Source: Spirosoma oryzae (GTDB taxonomy: Bacteria > Bacteroidota > Bacteroidia > Cytophagales > Spirosomataceae). Taken from it: a stretch of DNA of 64,000 bases. Shown one piece after another: positions 34,280-43,513 of this stretch. The translations under genes and the position numbers were made by a program. The stretch is taken from assembly GCF_003002825.1 (NCBI RefSeq), contig NZ_PVTE01000023.1, positions 30,009-94,008 of the forward strand, written 5' to 3'. The notes under the pieces were generated by a model. It had not been told where the DNA came from and did no database searches. It saw nothing but the letters and a program-made list of their open reading frames with translations. Position 1 is the first letter of the stretch; each line of letters begins with the position of its first letter.

Positions 34280-34603
34280 ATGGCCCGCTCCCGATTCATC
34301 GTTCGTATTTCCCGACTTGGCCCCGATGGCATGGCGTTGTTTCCGTTTATTCTAGTGCGCCAGCCCAATCCCGGCCCGATTCTGGTCAACCACGAGCGGA
34401 TTCACCTGCGCCAACAGGCCGAACTGGGTGTACTCCCCTTCTATTTGTGGTACCTGACCGAATACCTGATCCGCCGGATTCAATACCGCGATCATTACGA
34501 AGCCTACCGGAACATTAGCTTCGAACGCGAAGCCTTCGCCAACGAAACGAACCTCACCTACCTCCGCACCCGGCGCTGGTGGACGTTTTTGTCTTACGTT
34601 TAA
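34280..34603 (+). CDS. Small protein with HExxH motif, unknown function
   Basis: A 107-residue protein. NHERIHLRQQAELGVLPFYL contains HERIH, a zinc-binding HExxH pattern, followed by an aromatic hydrophobic stretch (LPFYLWYLTEYLIRRI) and a later FEREAFANE that could supply a third acidic ligand. The layout recalls the core of M56/BlaR1-like or M48-like membrane peptidases, but it is much shorter and has at most one membrane segment. I know of no characterised function. It is flanked by repeats on both sides. Confidence 0.6.
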   Translation: MARSRFIVRISRLGPDGMALFPFILVRQPNPGPILVNHERIHLRQQAELGVLPFYLWYLTEYLIRRIQYRDHYEAYRNISFEREAFANETNLTYLRTRRWWTFLSYV

Positions 34604-34637
34604 GGTTAGCTGGCGCGAGCGAGTAGCGTGGACATTG

Positions 34638-34771
34638 TGTAGCCTGGACCAGCCCGCGCCACGGTGGCCACCGGCGCGGCTCCAGGTCCGGGTGCCCGTA
34701 AGGGCAACTATTGCAGGCGGCAGCTTTGTTGGCCGCTTCGCGCCCACCCGGACCTGGAGGTCCAGGCTACA
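34638..34771. repeat. TGTAGCCTGGACC-type inverted element
   Basis: TGTAGCCTGGACC (34638-34650) pairs with GGTCCAGGCTACA (34759-34771). Inside, CCAGGTCCGGGTG pairs with CACCCGGACCTGG, giving a branched structure. Further copies are at 52595-52766 and 58915-59033. It separates two convergent genes. Confidence 0.85.
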
Positions 34772-34799
34772 CGCGCGCCAGCTAACGACAAATCACAAA

Positions 34800-35978
34800 T
34801 TACGAACTACCCTTCCCCTTGTACCCCAGCAACCCAACGGTCATAATCAGGGAGGAGAGCACGATGACCAGCATGGGGATACCTTCGCGGAAACCGAGCA
34901 GTCGCAGACTGGGGGGAATGTTGAGATAAAGCAGAATGGTAATCAGGCCGCGCGGGGCAATCCAGAGCATCGGATTCGAAAAGCCCCGGTAGGTCAGTCG
35001 GAGGGTTACCCACCGCCAGCCAATGACGACCAGCATAATCAGCACGCTAACAATCGTTGCGTCGATGTCGATCAGCTGGGCGGGTATGGCGGCATAGCCG
35101 AAAATCAGAAAGAAGAACGTACGGACGACGAACGACCCTTCAGCCGCCAGACTCTTCAGCTGATCGAGCTCTTTTTCGAACAGGTCGTTTTTTAGAATCA
35201 GGCTGAGCCGCCCCCGGATGAATAACTCGGTATTGTTCAGAAACAGCCCGAAGACCAGAATCAGCAACAGCGACGACAGTTGATTCATTTCGGCAATGGC
35301 GTAGACCAGAAAGAGGACCGAAATGATGGGCAAGAACTTGATCCGGTGGTTGATCCGCCCGATCAGATACAGCAGCAGAAAGCAACAGATCAGCGACAGC
35401 AACGCCATAATCAGCGTATCGCGCAGAAACGACCAGACAGCCCCCAGCACCGATTCCTGACTCAATAGCAGAAAGTTATACGCCAAAACGCCCAGCGTAG
35501 CCGCAAACGCCGATTCATAGACCATGAATTCCCGCTGATTCCCGGTCAGGTTCATCGTTGTCGACACGACCACCGAACTGCTCAGAATCGAAAACGGCAG
35601 AGCGGTAATCAGGCAATGGAAAAACGAATCGTTGAGCAGCAGGTAGAACATACCCGCGATCAACACCGTCGCGCCCGCCACCGATAGCAGCGACGCCAGC
35701 AGGGTTCTGCGCACAATCTCCAGTTTGTCGGATTCCAGTTCCAGATCGAGCGCCCCCTCCAGTACGATCAGGATCAGCCCCAGCGTGCCCAGTGTTGGTA
35801 AAATCGTGTCGACATACGGTACCGTTACGCCAATGTAAGTCGTCACCTGCCGGGCCAGTACACCCAGGAGCAATAGCAACAGCACAGACGGGATCTGGAA
35901 ACGGCTACTAAACAGGTCGAAACCGTACGAGATCAGTACCGACAAACTCAATACAATAATGAGTGTAGAGGAATCCAT
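34800..35978 (-). CDS. CPA-family cation/proton antiporter
   Basis: A 392-residue inner-membrane protein with about eleven to twelve hydrophobic segments, resembling the Na+/H+ exchanger domain of CPA1/NhaP-type antiporters. Recognisable parts are FQIPSVLLLLLLGVLA near the N-terminus, LILIVLEGALDLEL (family pattern LFEgGLeL) and the segment YESAFAATLGVLAYNFLL. It lacks a C-terminal RCK or TrkA domain. The acidic residue in YESA takes the place of the usual ND pair in the transport site, so the exact ion is uncertain. It lies close to nhaD, giving two pH/sodium homeostasis genes within 4 kb. Confidence 0.8.
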   Translation of the reverse strand: MDSSTLIIVLSLSVLISYGFDLFSSRFQIPSVLLLLLLGVLARQVTTYIGVTVPYVDTILPTLGTLGLILIVLEGALDLELESDKLEIVRRTLLASLLSVAGATVLIAGMFYLLLNDSFFHCLITALPFSILSSSVVVSTTMNLTGNQREFMVYESAFAATLGVLAYNFLLLSQESVLGAVWSFLRDTLIMALLSLICCFLLLYLIGRINHRIKFLPIISVLFLVYAIAEMNQLSSLLLILVFGLFLNNTELFIRGRLSLILKNDLFEKELDQLKSLAAEGSFVVRTFFFLIFGYAAIPAQLIDIDATIVSVLIMLVVIGWRWVTLRLTYRGFSNPMLWIAPRGLITILLYLNIPPSLRLLGFREGIPMLVIVLSSLIMTVGLLGYKGKGSS

Positions 35979-36096
35979 GTACGGTTACGGTGCTCGGTTT
36001 GCGGTTTTGTGGTATACTAAAAATCAGCCAGCATTGTTTTTACCGACGGATCGTGCCACAATGGCCACGGTAAACCGTACGCCGAAAACCAATTCT

Positions 36097-36960
36097 TTAT
36101 TTCCGGGCGTAGTAATACAGGTTCACCGACGAGGCATTGGCGCGTTCGCTGAGCGTAAAATAGCCTGATGCATCGCGGTTGAAGCAAACGGCTTCGCCCT
36201 GGGGTTCAACCCGGTACGGTAACGTACGGCTGTTACCGCGTTGTAGCGCATCAGCAATCGACTGCCCGCTGTCCCGCTTCCAGTAACGCATTTCTGTGTA
36301 CGTTCGTACTAGCAGTTCACTGCCGTCGGGCGAGATGGCGGCTCCCGTTACGAAGGTCATGTTCATCGTACCGAGCAGTTCCGCTACCGTTACTTCGTTG
36401 ATATTCTGTGGATAAGGTAACCGGTACAGGTGTACGTTCGGCTCCCGCTTGGAGATGATGTAAATATCTTTCGTGGCCGGATCGACAAACATGGCTTCGG
36501 CATCGCGCGGCCCGTCGGGATAGCGGAAGTTGATGCGCTCGAACTGCGTAACCGTTGTGTTGACAGCCGTCGGTTCGGGAAAACGATAGATCTGTAGATA
36601 TGGTGTATTGCCGTTGTTGTCGCCAATATCGCCCATGTAGATGTAATTAACACCCGCTGTAGGACCGGGTCCCATGGCCATCTCTTCCCAGTCGCGGTTG
36701 GGTGCGTTGATCGCTACAGTCCCTTTGATCGTTCCATCGTAGCCTAGCAACGTCATGTTGGCCGGATTACCACCGTCCTGCTCTACCCACAGGTTACCGG
36801 GCATGCTGCGACTGTCGGCGATTCCGGATGCTTCGTCGATAACACCGGGCGTAATGGGTACTGCGGTTGGATCGGCAAACTGAGCCAGATCGACACTTGG
36901 AATGTCGAGTTTGCAGGCTACCAGTGTCGATAAGACAAGTCCGAAAAAAAGAAAGCGCAT
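36097..36960 (-). CDS. Lipoprotein with beta-propeller-like repeats
   Basis: A 287-residue lipoprotein: the signal sequence MRFLFFGLVLSTLVAC gives lipobox LVAC with Cys16. The mature part reads as successive propeller blades (EEMAMGPG, NYIYMGDIGDNN, AEAMFVDPATKDIYIISKRE, TGAAISPDGSELLVRTYTEM, GEAVCFNRDASGYFTLSE). Acidic loops such as DIGDNNGN could bind calcium. It is similar to uncharacterised six-bladed propeller proteins of Bacteroidota; no catalytic residues are assigned. It is monocistronic with 136 bases of intergenic DNA downstream. Confidence 0.65.
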   Translation of the reverse strand: MRFLFFGLVLSTLVACKLDIPSVDLAQFADPTAVPITPGVIDEASGIADSRSMPGNLWVEQDGGNPANMTLLGYDGTIKGTVAINAPNRDWEEMAMGPGPTAGVNYIYMGDIGDNNGNTPYLQIYRFPEPTAVNTTVTQFERINFRYPDGPRDAEAMFVDPATKDIYIISKREPNVHLYRLPYPQNINEVTVAELLGTMNMTFVTGAAISPDGSELLVRTYTEMRYWKRDSGQSIADALQRGNSRTLPYRVEPQGEAVCFNRDASGYFTLSERANASSVNLYYYARK

Positions 36961-37109
36961 GAATGGAGTTGATTGTATTCGATCGTCAAAGTAACAAAAT
37001 CGGGGGCGTAAACTTACGCTAATCTACCGTACGCACGTTGAAACCGCGCCGGATCGACTGACTTGCACAGGCCGTACCAGTCGGTATTGGCCTATCAGCT
37101 TGTAAACGC

Positions 37110-37152
37110 AAATCGCCCGTCGACTGATATAAAACCAGTTGACGGGCGATTT
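37110..37152. terminator. Terminator after the GH144-type gene
   Basis: AAATCGCCCGTCGACTG (37110-37126) pairs with CAGTTGACGGGCGATTT (37136-37152) with one G-T wobble. On the minus strand it follows the end of the susC-susD-GH144 operon by 17 bases. Confidence 0.8.
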
Positions 37153-37168
37153 TGATTAACGCATCGGT

Positions 37169-38578
37169 CTATTGGGTCAGCCACCCGCCGGTGAAACCCG
37201 CTTTGGTCAGCCCCCGCCGGATGTGCGGATTCTTCTGCATCAGTTTCCAGACGAAGCCTGAGCGCAGGTTTTCAGCCATGAGCAAAATCGGCCCCTGATC
37301 GATACCAAGGTAATCGACATCGAACCAGCCAGTAGTAGTTGGCCCGTTGGCGACGCGGGCCGGATAACGGTACGTCGGGTTGAAGGCGTCGCGGAAGCCA
37401 TATTCGCCATAGAGTTTCGAGCCGTACTTCGTTTTCATGGCCCGAAGGGCAGGCACACAGATTTCTGGCGCAAACGCCATCGATCCACCAGCTGCCGTCG
37501 GCGCAATCGTACCGTCGTCGACAATCTGCGTACTGGCAGCACCACGAGCACGATATGAGAAAAATTGACGTCCGCTAGCCAGCGTATCGCTAGGGCCATC
37601 GCAGGCAGTCAGACCCCAGATCATTGGACCATAGTCCTGCCACTTCGCAGGGTTGGCCATACAATACGCCCGGTTCGCGTAGGTAGCCCGACGCGAATTT
37701 TCGACGTAATCGATACCCTTGCCGCGCATGTACTCATCCTTGATTCCCCGGAAATCGATCCAGACGTGCGAATACTGGTGCCCAAATAGCGGGTCGAAGT
37801 TCACGTGTGTCTGCCCGTAAAACGTATCCCATGGGTACGACTTCGTCCAGGCGGGCCACACATCGGTACCGACGGCATGCGTGGGCGACCCCAGCGCCAG
37901 CACATACAGCAGCATCGCTTCGTTGTAGCCCGTCCAGTTGCTCTTGATAAAGCCCGACTCCGGGTGCCAGCCCATCGACACAAAGGGCCGTCTAGCTTGA
38001 ATCCATGTCCAGTCGACCCGCCCGTAGATCTGATCGGCCAGTTGACGAATCTCCGTTTCGGTCGCGTTATTCTGGTCGAAATAGCTTTGTGCACTCAGAA
38101 TACCGCCCAGCAGGAGCGCCGTGTCAATCGTCGACAGTTCGACTGTTTTGAAGCGTTCGCCGGTTTTCATATCCAGGAAATGATAGAAAAAACCTTTGTA
38201 CCCCGCCACGCCCGTCGCCTTGTCGGACTGTGGTGCATTGGCGAAGAAGCGGAGCGTGTTCAGCGTTCGTTCGGCCGCCTGCGCGCGTGTGACGTAACCC
38301 CGCTCGACACCCACCAGATACGAGGTCAGCCCGAAGCCCACAGCGGCAATACTGGCAAACGAGTTCGACGGTGCCCGGTCGGGCACCAGTCCGTTGACGG
38401 GGTTCGTCGTTTCCCAGAAATACCGGAACGTGTCGCGTTGCAGGCTGTCGAGAAAAGTCTGGTCCGACGCCGATAGTGTAAAGGTGGTACGCGATGGCGT
38501 GACAACCTGTTTTCGGGTCTGGCCGTGGCCAATCGTCAGACTGGCGCACAGCAGCATTATGGCTAGGCGTTGTTTCAT
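37169..38578 (-). CDS. GH144-type endo-beta-1,2-glucanase ("glucoamylase" family, PF10091)
   Basis: A 469-residue secreted protein (signal peptide 1-19). The (alpha/alpha)6 barrel of the PF10091/GH144 family is evident from FLDSLQRDTFRYFWETTNPV, GLVPDRAPSN, GFGLTSYLVGVERGYVTRAQ, GFFYHFLDM, STIDTALLLGGI and SNWTGYNEAMLLYVLALGSP. Many databases call such proteins glucoamylases, but the characterised Chitinophaga relative is an endo-beta-1,2-glucanase, so I infer activity on linear beta-1,2-glucans. It is the third gene of an operon with susC and susD, the usual setting for an outer-membrane or periplasmic depolymerase. An unusual imperfect hairpin lies before its start. Confidence 0.85.
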   Translation of the reverse strand: MKQRLAIMLLCASLTIGHGQTRKQVVTPSRTTFTLSASDQTFLDSLQRDTFRYFWETTNPVNGLVPDRAPSNSFASIAAVGFGLTSYLVGVERGYVTRAQAAERTLNTLRFFANAPQSDKATGVAGYKGFFYHFLDMKTGERFKTVELSTIDTALLLGGILSAQSYFDQNNATETEIRQLADQIYGRVDWTWIQARRPFVSMGWHPESGFIKSNWTGYNEAMLLYVLALGSPTHAVGTDVWPAWTKSYPWDTFYGQTHVNFDPLFGHQYSHVWIDFRGIKDEYMRGKGIDYVENSRRATYANRAYCMANPAKWQDYGPMIWGLTACDGPSDTLASGRQFFSYRARGAASTQIVDDGTIAPTAAGGSMAFAPEICVPALRAMKTKYGSKLYGEYGFRDAFNPTYRYPARVANGPTTTGWFDVDYLGIDQGPILLMAENLRSGFVWKLMQKNPHIRRGLTKAGFTGGWLTQ

Positions 38579-38591
38579 GGTGTTGGGAGAA

Positions 38592-38657
38592 AAGAAGAAA
38601 GATGTGAGACAAAAGACCTAGTCATTCAGATGTCTTTCGTCTTACATCTTTCTTCTT
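38592..38657 (-). promoter_or_regulatory. Imperfect 26-bp inverted repeat between susD and the GH144-type gene
   Basis: The arms at 38592-38617 and 38632-38657 pair with about three mismatches and a 14-base loop. The whole fills the 90-base gap after the susD stop and ends 14 bases before the glucanase start codon. It could attenuate or protect the transcript so that binding and transport proteins are made in different amounts from the enzyme. Confidence 0.5.
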
Positions 38658-38668
38658 TGGTCAACAAA

Positions 38669-40186
38669 TCAATACCCCGGATTTTGCGTCAGGGCACCTC
38701 CGCTGAGTTGAATCTGGGTTTGTGGGATGGGGAAGAGTTCGTTTTTTCCTTTCACGAACGTTTTCCCGTGGGCGGCAAAGGCCTGCACCGCCCGGCCTGA
38801 CTGTACATCTTCCTGCCGAACGAGGTCGAAGAAACGGTCGTGCTCCATCGCCAGCTCTACGCGACGCTCGTGCCAGATTTTTTCCCGGTCGAGGGTCGTC
38901 TGCGCGGCCAGGCCCGCCCGATTACGCAGCCGGTTGATGTCGGTCAGGGCATCGGCCACGTTACCCAGTGCGAAGGCCGCTTCGGCATGAATCAGCAGCA
39001 CTTCGCCCAGTCGCATGATGCGCAGATTTTTGGGCAACTGATCGTTGTTGCCGCAGTTGCGCTCGGCCGTACGACTGTGGTATGCTTTGTAATTGTAGCG
39101 CTCATTTTCTACCGAATCGCGACTGGGCACCCGGTACCCATCCCAAAGCACGGTTCCCTGGGGCGAGGGATTGATGAAGATAATGGTAGCGGCCCGGCGC
39201 AGATCGTTCGCTTCGTATTCGTTGACCAAACTTTGCGAGGGCGTGCCGAAACCAAACCCCAGATCGGCCCAGCCCCGCTTACCGCCGGCGCGGGGGCCCT
39301 GACAGACAACGTAGAGCGAAATAGCGGCATCACAGGATAGGTTGATACCCGTCTGCACTTCGAAAATGGACTCGCTGCTGTTGGCGCCAACCTCCCGCCA
39401 GATGTTGGCGTAGGTAGGTAGCAAGCTGTACGTTCCCACCTGATTTTTGATGATCGAATCGGTCAGGTTATACGCCTGCTGCCAGTTTTTCTGGTAGAGG
39501 TACACCTTCGCCAGCATTGCCATGGCAGCGGCTTTTGTCGCTTTACCGGTGGCCGTTTGCGCTTTTACGGGCAGGTTAGTAGCCGCAAACCGGAGGTCAG
39601 CGATAATGCGACTATAAACGGCTTCTTTCGTAGCCCGCGCCTGGAGGGCCACGTTGTTGATATCCTCGACCGGCGGAATGCTTTCGATGAGCGGCACCCC
39701 ACCGAAAAACCGAACCAGGTTAAAATAAAAATACGCCCGCAGAAACCGCCCTTCCCCCTCCAGTTGATTGCGGGTAGTCTGATCGGCAGCACTTTGCGGG
39801 ATCAGCGCAAGCGCCTGATTGGCACGGGCGATGGCCCGGTAATGACTGGCCCATAGGTTATTGATGTTGCCCACTCCAGCCGTCGGGTTCAGGTTGTCGA
39901 ACGTACCGAAGGAGTTGGCCCCATCGGCGGCCGAACTCCCCTTGTCGGCATCGTCGGACGCGATATTGGTCATACCCACGTAGTCGAAGCCGTGCATGCT
40001 GCCGTCCCACATGGTGTTGTAAATGCCCGTGACCAGGTTTTGGGCGGCTGCGGCATCGCTCTGCACAGCCGCGACACCGATTTGTCCCTGCGGGGGTGTC
40101 GTCAGGAAATCGTTACAGGCCGTCAGTGCGGTGCCCAGCACCAGTGTTAGCAGCGAAAGCCGGGTGATTTGTCGTATGGAAATCAT
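38669..40186 (-). CDS. susD: SusD/RagB-family glycan-binding lipoprotein
   Basis: A 505-residue outer-membrane lipoprotein. The signal (LSLLTLVLGTALTAC) has lipobox LTAC, followed by NDFLTTPPQG, the typical SusD start. TPR-like helical text (NNLWASHYRAIARANQALAL, RFLRAYFYFNLVRFFGGVPL) and the C-terminal ILRxGExLLIxAEA-type block RIMRLGEVLLIHAEAAFALG are diagnostic. SusD caps the SusC barrel and binds the oligosaccharide. It starts 17 bases after the susC stop and is followed by the glucanase gene. Confidence 0.95.
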   Translation of the reverse strand: MISIRQITRLSLLTLVLGTALTACNDFLTTPPQGQIGVAAVQSDAAAAQNLVTGIYNTMWDGSMHGFDYVGMTNIASDDADKGSSAADGANSFGTFDNLNPTAGVGNINNLWASHYRAIARANQALALIPQSAADQTTRNQLEGEGRFLRAYFYFNLVRFFGGVPLIESIPPVEDINNVALQARATKEAVYSRIIADLRFAATNLPVKAQTATGKATKAAAMAMLAKVYLYQKNWQQAYNLTDSIIKNQVGTYSLLPTYANIWREVGANSSESIFEVQTGINLSCDAAISLYVVCQGPRAGGKRGWADLGFGFGTPSQSLVNEYEANDLRRAATIIFINPSPQGTVLWDGYRVPSRDSVENERYNYKAYHSRTAERNCGNNDQLPKNLRIMRLGEVLLIHAEAAFALGNVADALTDINRLRNRAGLAAQTTLDREKIWHERRVELAMEHDRFFDLVRQEDVQSGRAVQAFAAHGKTFVKGKNELFPIPQTQIQLSGGALTQNPGY

Positions 40187-40203
40187 GGTCGTAAAGTCGG
40201 TTG

Positions 40204-43191
40204 TTAGAAGCCCACGTTCAGGCCAACGGCAAACGTGCGGGTAACAGGATAGGAACTGAGTTCAATGCCGGAATCGAGCGGACCGCCCGGTAGTTCGGGG
40301 CTGAAGCCGCTGAATTTCTGGGCCGTGAATAAATTCTGCGAGGTGATGTAGACGCGGGCCGTACGCAGCTTGGCGCGGTCGCGCAGGCCGGTCGGAATCG
40401 TGTAGCCGATCGTCAGGTTGTTGAGCCGCACAAACGACCCGGATTCAAGGAAATATGTCGATGCGGGCGTCGCCGACGTAATCAGGCGCGGGTCGGTCGT
40501 AGACGCATTGGTGGGCGTCCAGCGATTGCTGACGTACGCGGCTTCGACATTGTCGGTGTTCTCGTAGCGGAACGCTTTCTTCCCGTTATACACCTGATTT
40601 CCCGCGTTGCCGTATACGTCGGCTGCCAGGTCGAATCCCTTGAAATTCAAGGCCAGGTTGATGCCGTAGTACAGCTTGGGCTGGTAGGAACCGGCATAAA
40701 CCCGGTCGTCAGAATTGATGACACCGTCGCCGTTGACGTCTTCGTATTTCAGGTCGCCGGGCTGCACACTGGCGCGGTTACCGTAAACGGGCGACCCATC
40801 GATTTCACCCTGATTCTGGTAAATCCCGATGGCTTTCAGCAGGTAGAAGCTCCCCACCGGCTGCCCGTTGTCGGTACGGGTGGTAAAGCCCTGCTGCCCC
40901 ACGCCACCAGCCAGCAGCGCCTGTCCGCCATTCAGCCCGACGAGCTGATTCTTATTGAGCGTCAGGTTACCGCCGATGCTGTAGCCCAGCCCACTGTTCG
41001 TCGTTTCTTTCCAGTTCAGCACGAACTCAAACCCACGGTTCCGAAACGACGCAATGTTCGTCAGGTACTGATTGTCGGGATCGCCGAAAATGGCCGGGAT
41101 GATCTGAAAGGCCAGCGCGTCGCGGGTGGTTTTGTTGTAATAGTCGATTTCGCCGGTCAGCCGGTTATTGAGAAAGGCGAATTCCAGCCCCAGATCAACC
41201 TGCTGGGTTCGCTCCCACTTAAGCTGCTGATTCTTAATATCCTGAATGGCCGTTCCTAATACCAAGCCGTTGTTGTAGAAGTACGGAATGTTAACCCCCG
41301 CCGTCAGGATGTACGCGTTGCTTTCAATAGCGTCATTGCCCAGAATCCCCCAGCTTCCCCGAAATTTCAGGAAATTGAACAGCGACTGATTCTTCATGAA
41401 CGCTTCGTCCGAAATGACCCAGCCTACGCCGGCTGTGGGGAAGTAGCCCCACCGCTCCTGAAACTTGGAACTACCGTCGGCCCGCAACGACGCGTTGAAC
41501 AGGTACCTATTTTTCAGGCTAAGCGTACCCCGCGTCACGAACGACTGCCGGGTTTGCAGATCACCCCCGGAGTTGTTCGATAGCTGCTGATTCGGATCGC
41601 CCAGGCCGAGGTACCACAGGCTCGGGTCGTTAGGCACGTTAATGCGCGCCCCCGAGATAAAATTCGATGAGAATCGCTCCGTAACCGACCCGAGCAGGAA
41701 GGTAAAGCTGTTTTCGCCAAATGTCCGGTCGACGGTCGCCGTATTGTCGATGATGTACCGGATCGACTGGCCACTGGTCAAACTAAGCTGACTGTTCTGC
41801 TGCCGCTGATTCCCGCCCGCCGTGATAAACGTGTTGGCATCGTTCTGAAACGCCCGCAGGTAGGTCTGGTCGCGGTTGAAAATCAAATCGGTATTGAACG
41901 CCGAATGCAGTTTCAACCACTCGACGGGTCGGTAATCCAGCGACAGATTGCCCTGTAACCGGTTGTTGAGCACCTGCTGATTGCGGGCGTCAAGACTCAG
42001 CAATGGATTTCCCACGTTACCAAACGCCGACAGGTTGCCGTATTTTCCATCCACGACGGCCGGTACGATGGGAGCCGCCCGGTACAGGCTAGGATACACC
42101 CCGCCGAGATCGACCGCCCGTTCGTTACCCCGCGAGAACGAAAGCTGGTTACTGAACGTCAGCTTTTTACTGATATTGATTTCGTTGTTAGCCCGAATAG
42201 TCAGCCGTTTGAAATCGTTAGTTTTGACAATACCCTGGTCGGTGAAATAACCCACACTAAAGAAGAACGTGTTGTTTTCGCCACCACCCGACACCGACAG
42301 GTTCTGGTTCGACTGCGGGGCCGAGCGCAGAGCTTCATCGTACCAGTTTGTTGTACCACCGTAGGTCAGCGGGGTGTCGTTGACGTTTTTGTTCGGGGCT
42401 GCGTCGGCCAGGTAGCTGATGTACTGATCGCGGTTTGCCATCTGCACAAGCTTGGCGGGCTGACGCAGACTAACGTTGGCGTCGTACTGCACCTGCACGG
42501 GGCCTTTCTTTCCCCGCTTGGTGGTCACGATCACGACACCGTTGGCCGCCCGCACACCGTAGATAGCCGCCGACGCGTCTTTCAGTACTTCGATACTCAG
42601 AATGTCATTATTGCTGATATTCCGAATATCGTCTGTCAGTACCCCGTCGACCACGTAGAGCGGACTTACCCCGGCCAGCGCCGAGCCAACACCCCGCACC
42701 CGGACCTGCGGCTGCTCGTTGGGCCGCCCTGATGCAATGATCTGCACCCCGGCCAGTTTACTCTGTAGTCCCTGTGTCGGTGTCTGAACGGGGTATTTGA
42801 CGATTTCTTCGCCCTTGACCTGCGCGACGGCCCCGGTCAGATCGCGTCGACGCTGCGTACCGTAGCCAACCACAACGACTTCTTCGAGTGCCTTGGTATC
42901 ATCGGTCAGTTCGACGTTGATCGTGGACTGATTGCCAACCGGTATCTCCTGACTGGTCATACCGATCATGCTAAACTGAAGTACGGCCCCACTCGGCACA
43001 CTAATTTGGTAGGCCCCATTGGCATCGGTCGTACTACCGGTAGTCGTCCCTTTTACGACGACGCTGACGCCGGGTAGCCCCTGCTGGTCATTCTTACTGA
43101 CAACCTTCCCCGTAACAGACTGATTTTGAGCGTACGTTGTACCAAGCGTAGCCAGCCATACCAGCATAAAAACGTAGCCTAGTTTTTTCAT
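40204..43191 (-). CDS. susC: SusC/RagA-family TonB-linked outer-membrane transporter
   Basis: A 995-residue TonB-dependent transporter with signal peptide (MKKLGYVFMLVWLATLGTTYA). It has an N-terminal carboxypeptidase-like domain (VTGKVVSKNDQQGLPGVSVV, the usual Bacteroidota DUF4480-type plug extension), then the plug with EEVVVVGYGTQRRRDLTGAV and VRGVGS..PLYVVDG. The rest is beta barrel, ending in the aromatic strand FAVGLNVGF. It imports oligosaccharides too large for porins, powered by TonB. It is the first gene of the susC-susD-GH144 operon. No ECF sigma/anti-sigma or hybrid sensor gene is next to it, so its control lies elsewhere. Confidence 0.95.
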   Translation of the reverse strand: MKKLGYVFMLVWLATLGTTYAQNQSVTGKVVSKNDQQGLPGVSVVVKGTTTGSTTDANGAYQISVPSGAVLQFSMIGMTSQEIPVGNQSTINVELTDDTKALEEVVVVGYGTQRRRDLTGAVAQVKGEEIVKYPVQTPTQGLQSKLAGVQIIASGRPNEQPQVRVRGVGSALAGVSPLYVVDGVLTDDIRNISNNDILSIEVLKDASAAIYGVRAANGVVIVTTKRGKKGPVQVQYDANVSLRQPAKLVQMANRDQYISYLADAAPNKNVNDTPLTYGGTTNWYDEALRSAPQSNQNLSVSGGGENNTFFFSVGYFTDQGIVKTNDFKRLTIRANNEINISKKLTFSNQLSFSRGNERAVDLGGVYPSLYRAAPIVPAVVDGKYGNLSAFGNVGNPLLSLDARNQQVLNNRLQGNLSLDYRPVEWLKLHSAFNTDLIFNRDQTYLRAFQNDANTFITAGGNQRQQNSQLSLTSGQSIRYIIDNTATVDRTFGENSFTFLLGSVTERFSSNFISGARINVPNDPSLWYLGLGDPNQQLSNNSGGDLQTRQSFVTRGTLSLKNRYLFNASLRADGSSKFQERWGYFPTAGVGWVISDEAFMKNQSLFNFLKFRGSWGILGNDAIESNAYILTAGVNIPYFYNNGLVLGTAIQDIKNQQLKWERTQQVDLGLEFAFLNNRLTGEIDYYNKTTRDALAFQIIPAIFGDPDNQYLTNIASFRNRGFEFVLNWKETTNSGLGYSIGGNLTLNKNQLVGLNGGQALLAGGVGQQGFTTRTDNGQPVGSFYLLKAIGIYQNQGEIDGSPVYGNRASVQPGDLKYEDVNGDGVINSDDRVYAGSYQPKLYYGINLALNFKGFDLAADVYGNAGNQVYNGKKAFRYENTDNVEAAYVSNRWTPTNASTTDPRLITSATPASTYFLESGSFVRLNNLTIGYTIPTGLRDRAKLRTARVYITSQNLFTAQKFSGFSPELPGGPLDSGIELSSYPVTRTFAVGLNVGF

Positions 43192-43513
43192 AAGTGAGTA
43201 ATTAATTTATTTTTAACACCAAATATAATTTGCCGCAAGCCCAAAATACGCACCCTGACTTCAGTCCAGCGAAGCACGTTAATGCGAATTGCGTGGCTCA
43301 CTGTCGGCAGTAAGCGCTTGCTGGTCAATAGGCTATGCGATCGATTTTCGACCGGTTCCCATTACTGAAAAAATCTATTTAATTATAATTTTTATACAAC
43401 AAGTGCAATTTCCATACAATACAACTCCGTAACCAGCCATAGTGTTGGCCAGCCATCGAACTATTCTTAAAAAAGCATTAATGAATTGTGGCAAGGCAGT
43501 TAGCAAGCCGTGA
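43192..43513 (-). promoter_or_regulatory. Intergenic region upstream of susC with promoter-like box
   Basis: A 322-base AT-rich gap without a gene. On the minus strand, TATATTTG at 43227-43220 matches the Bacteroidota -7 consensus TAnnTTTG, 29 bases from the susC start. A TTTG lies upstream but at a shorter spacing than the usual 19-21. The remainder up to the phosphotransferase stop (43514) shows no ORF or strong hairpin that I can support. Confidence 0.45.
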
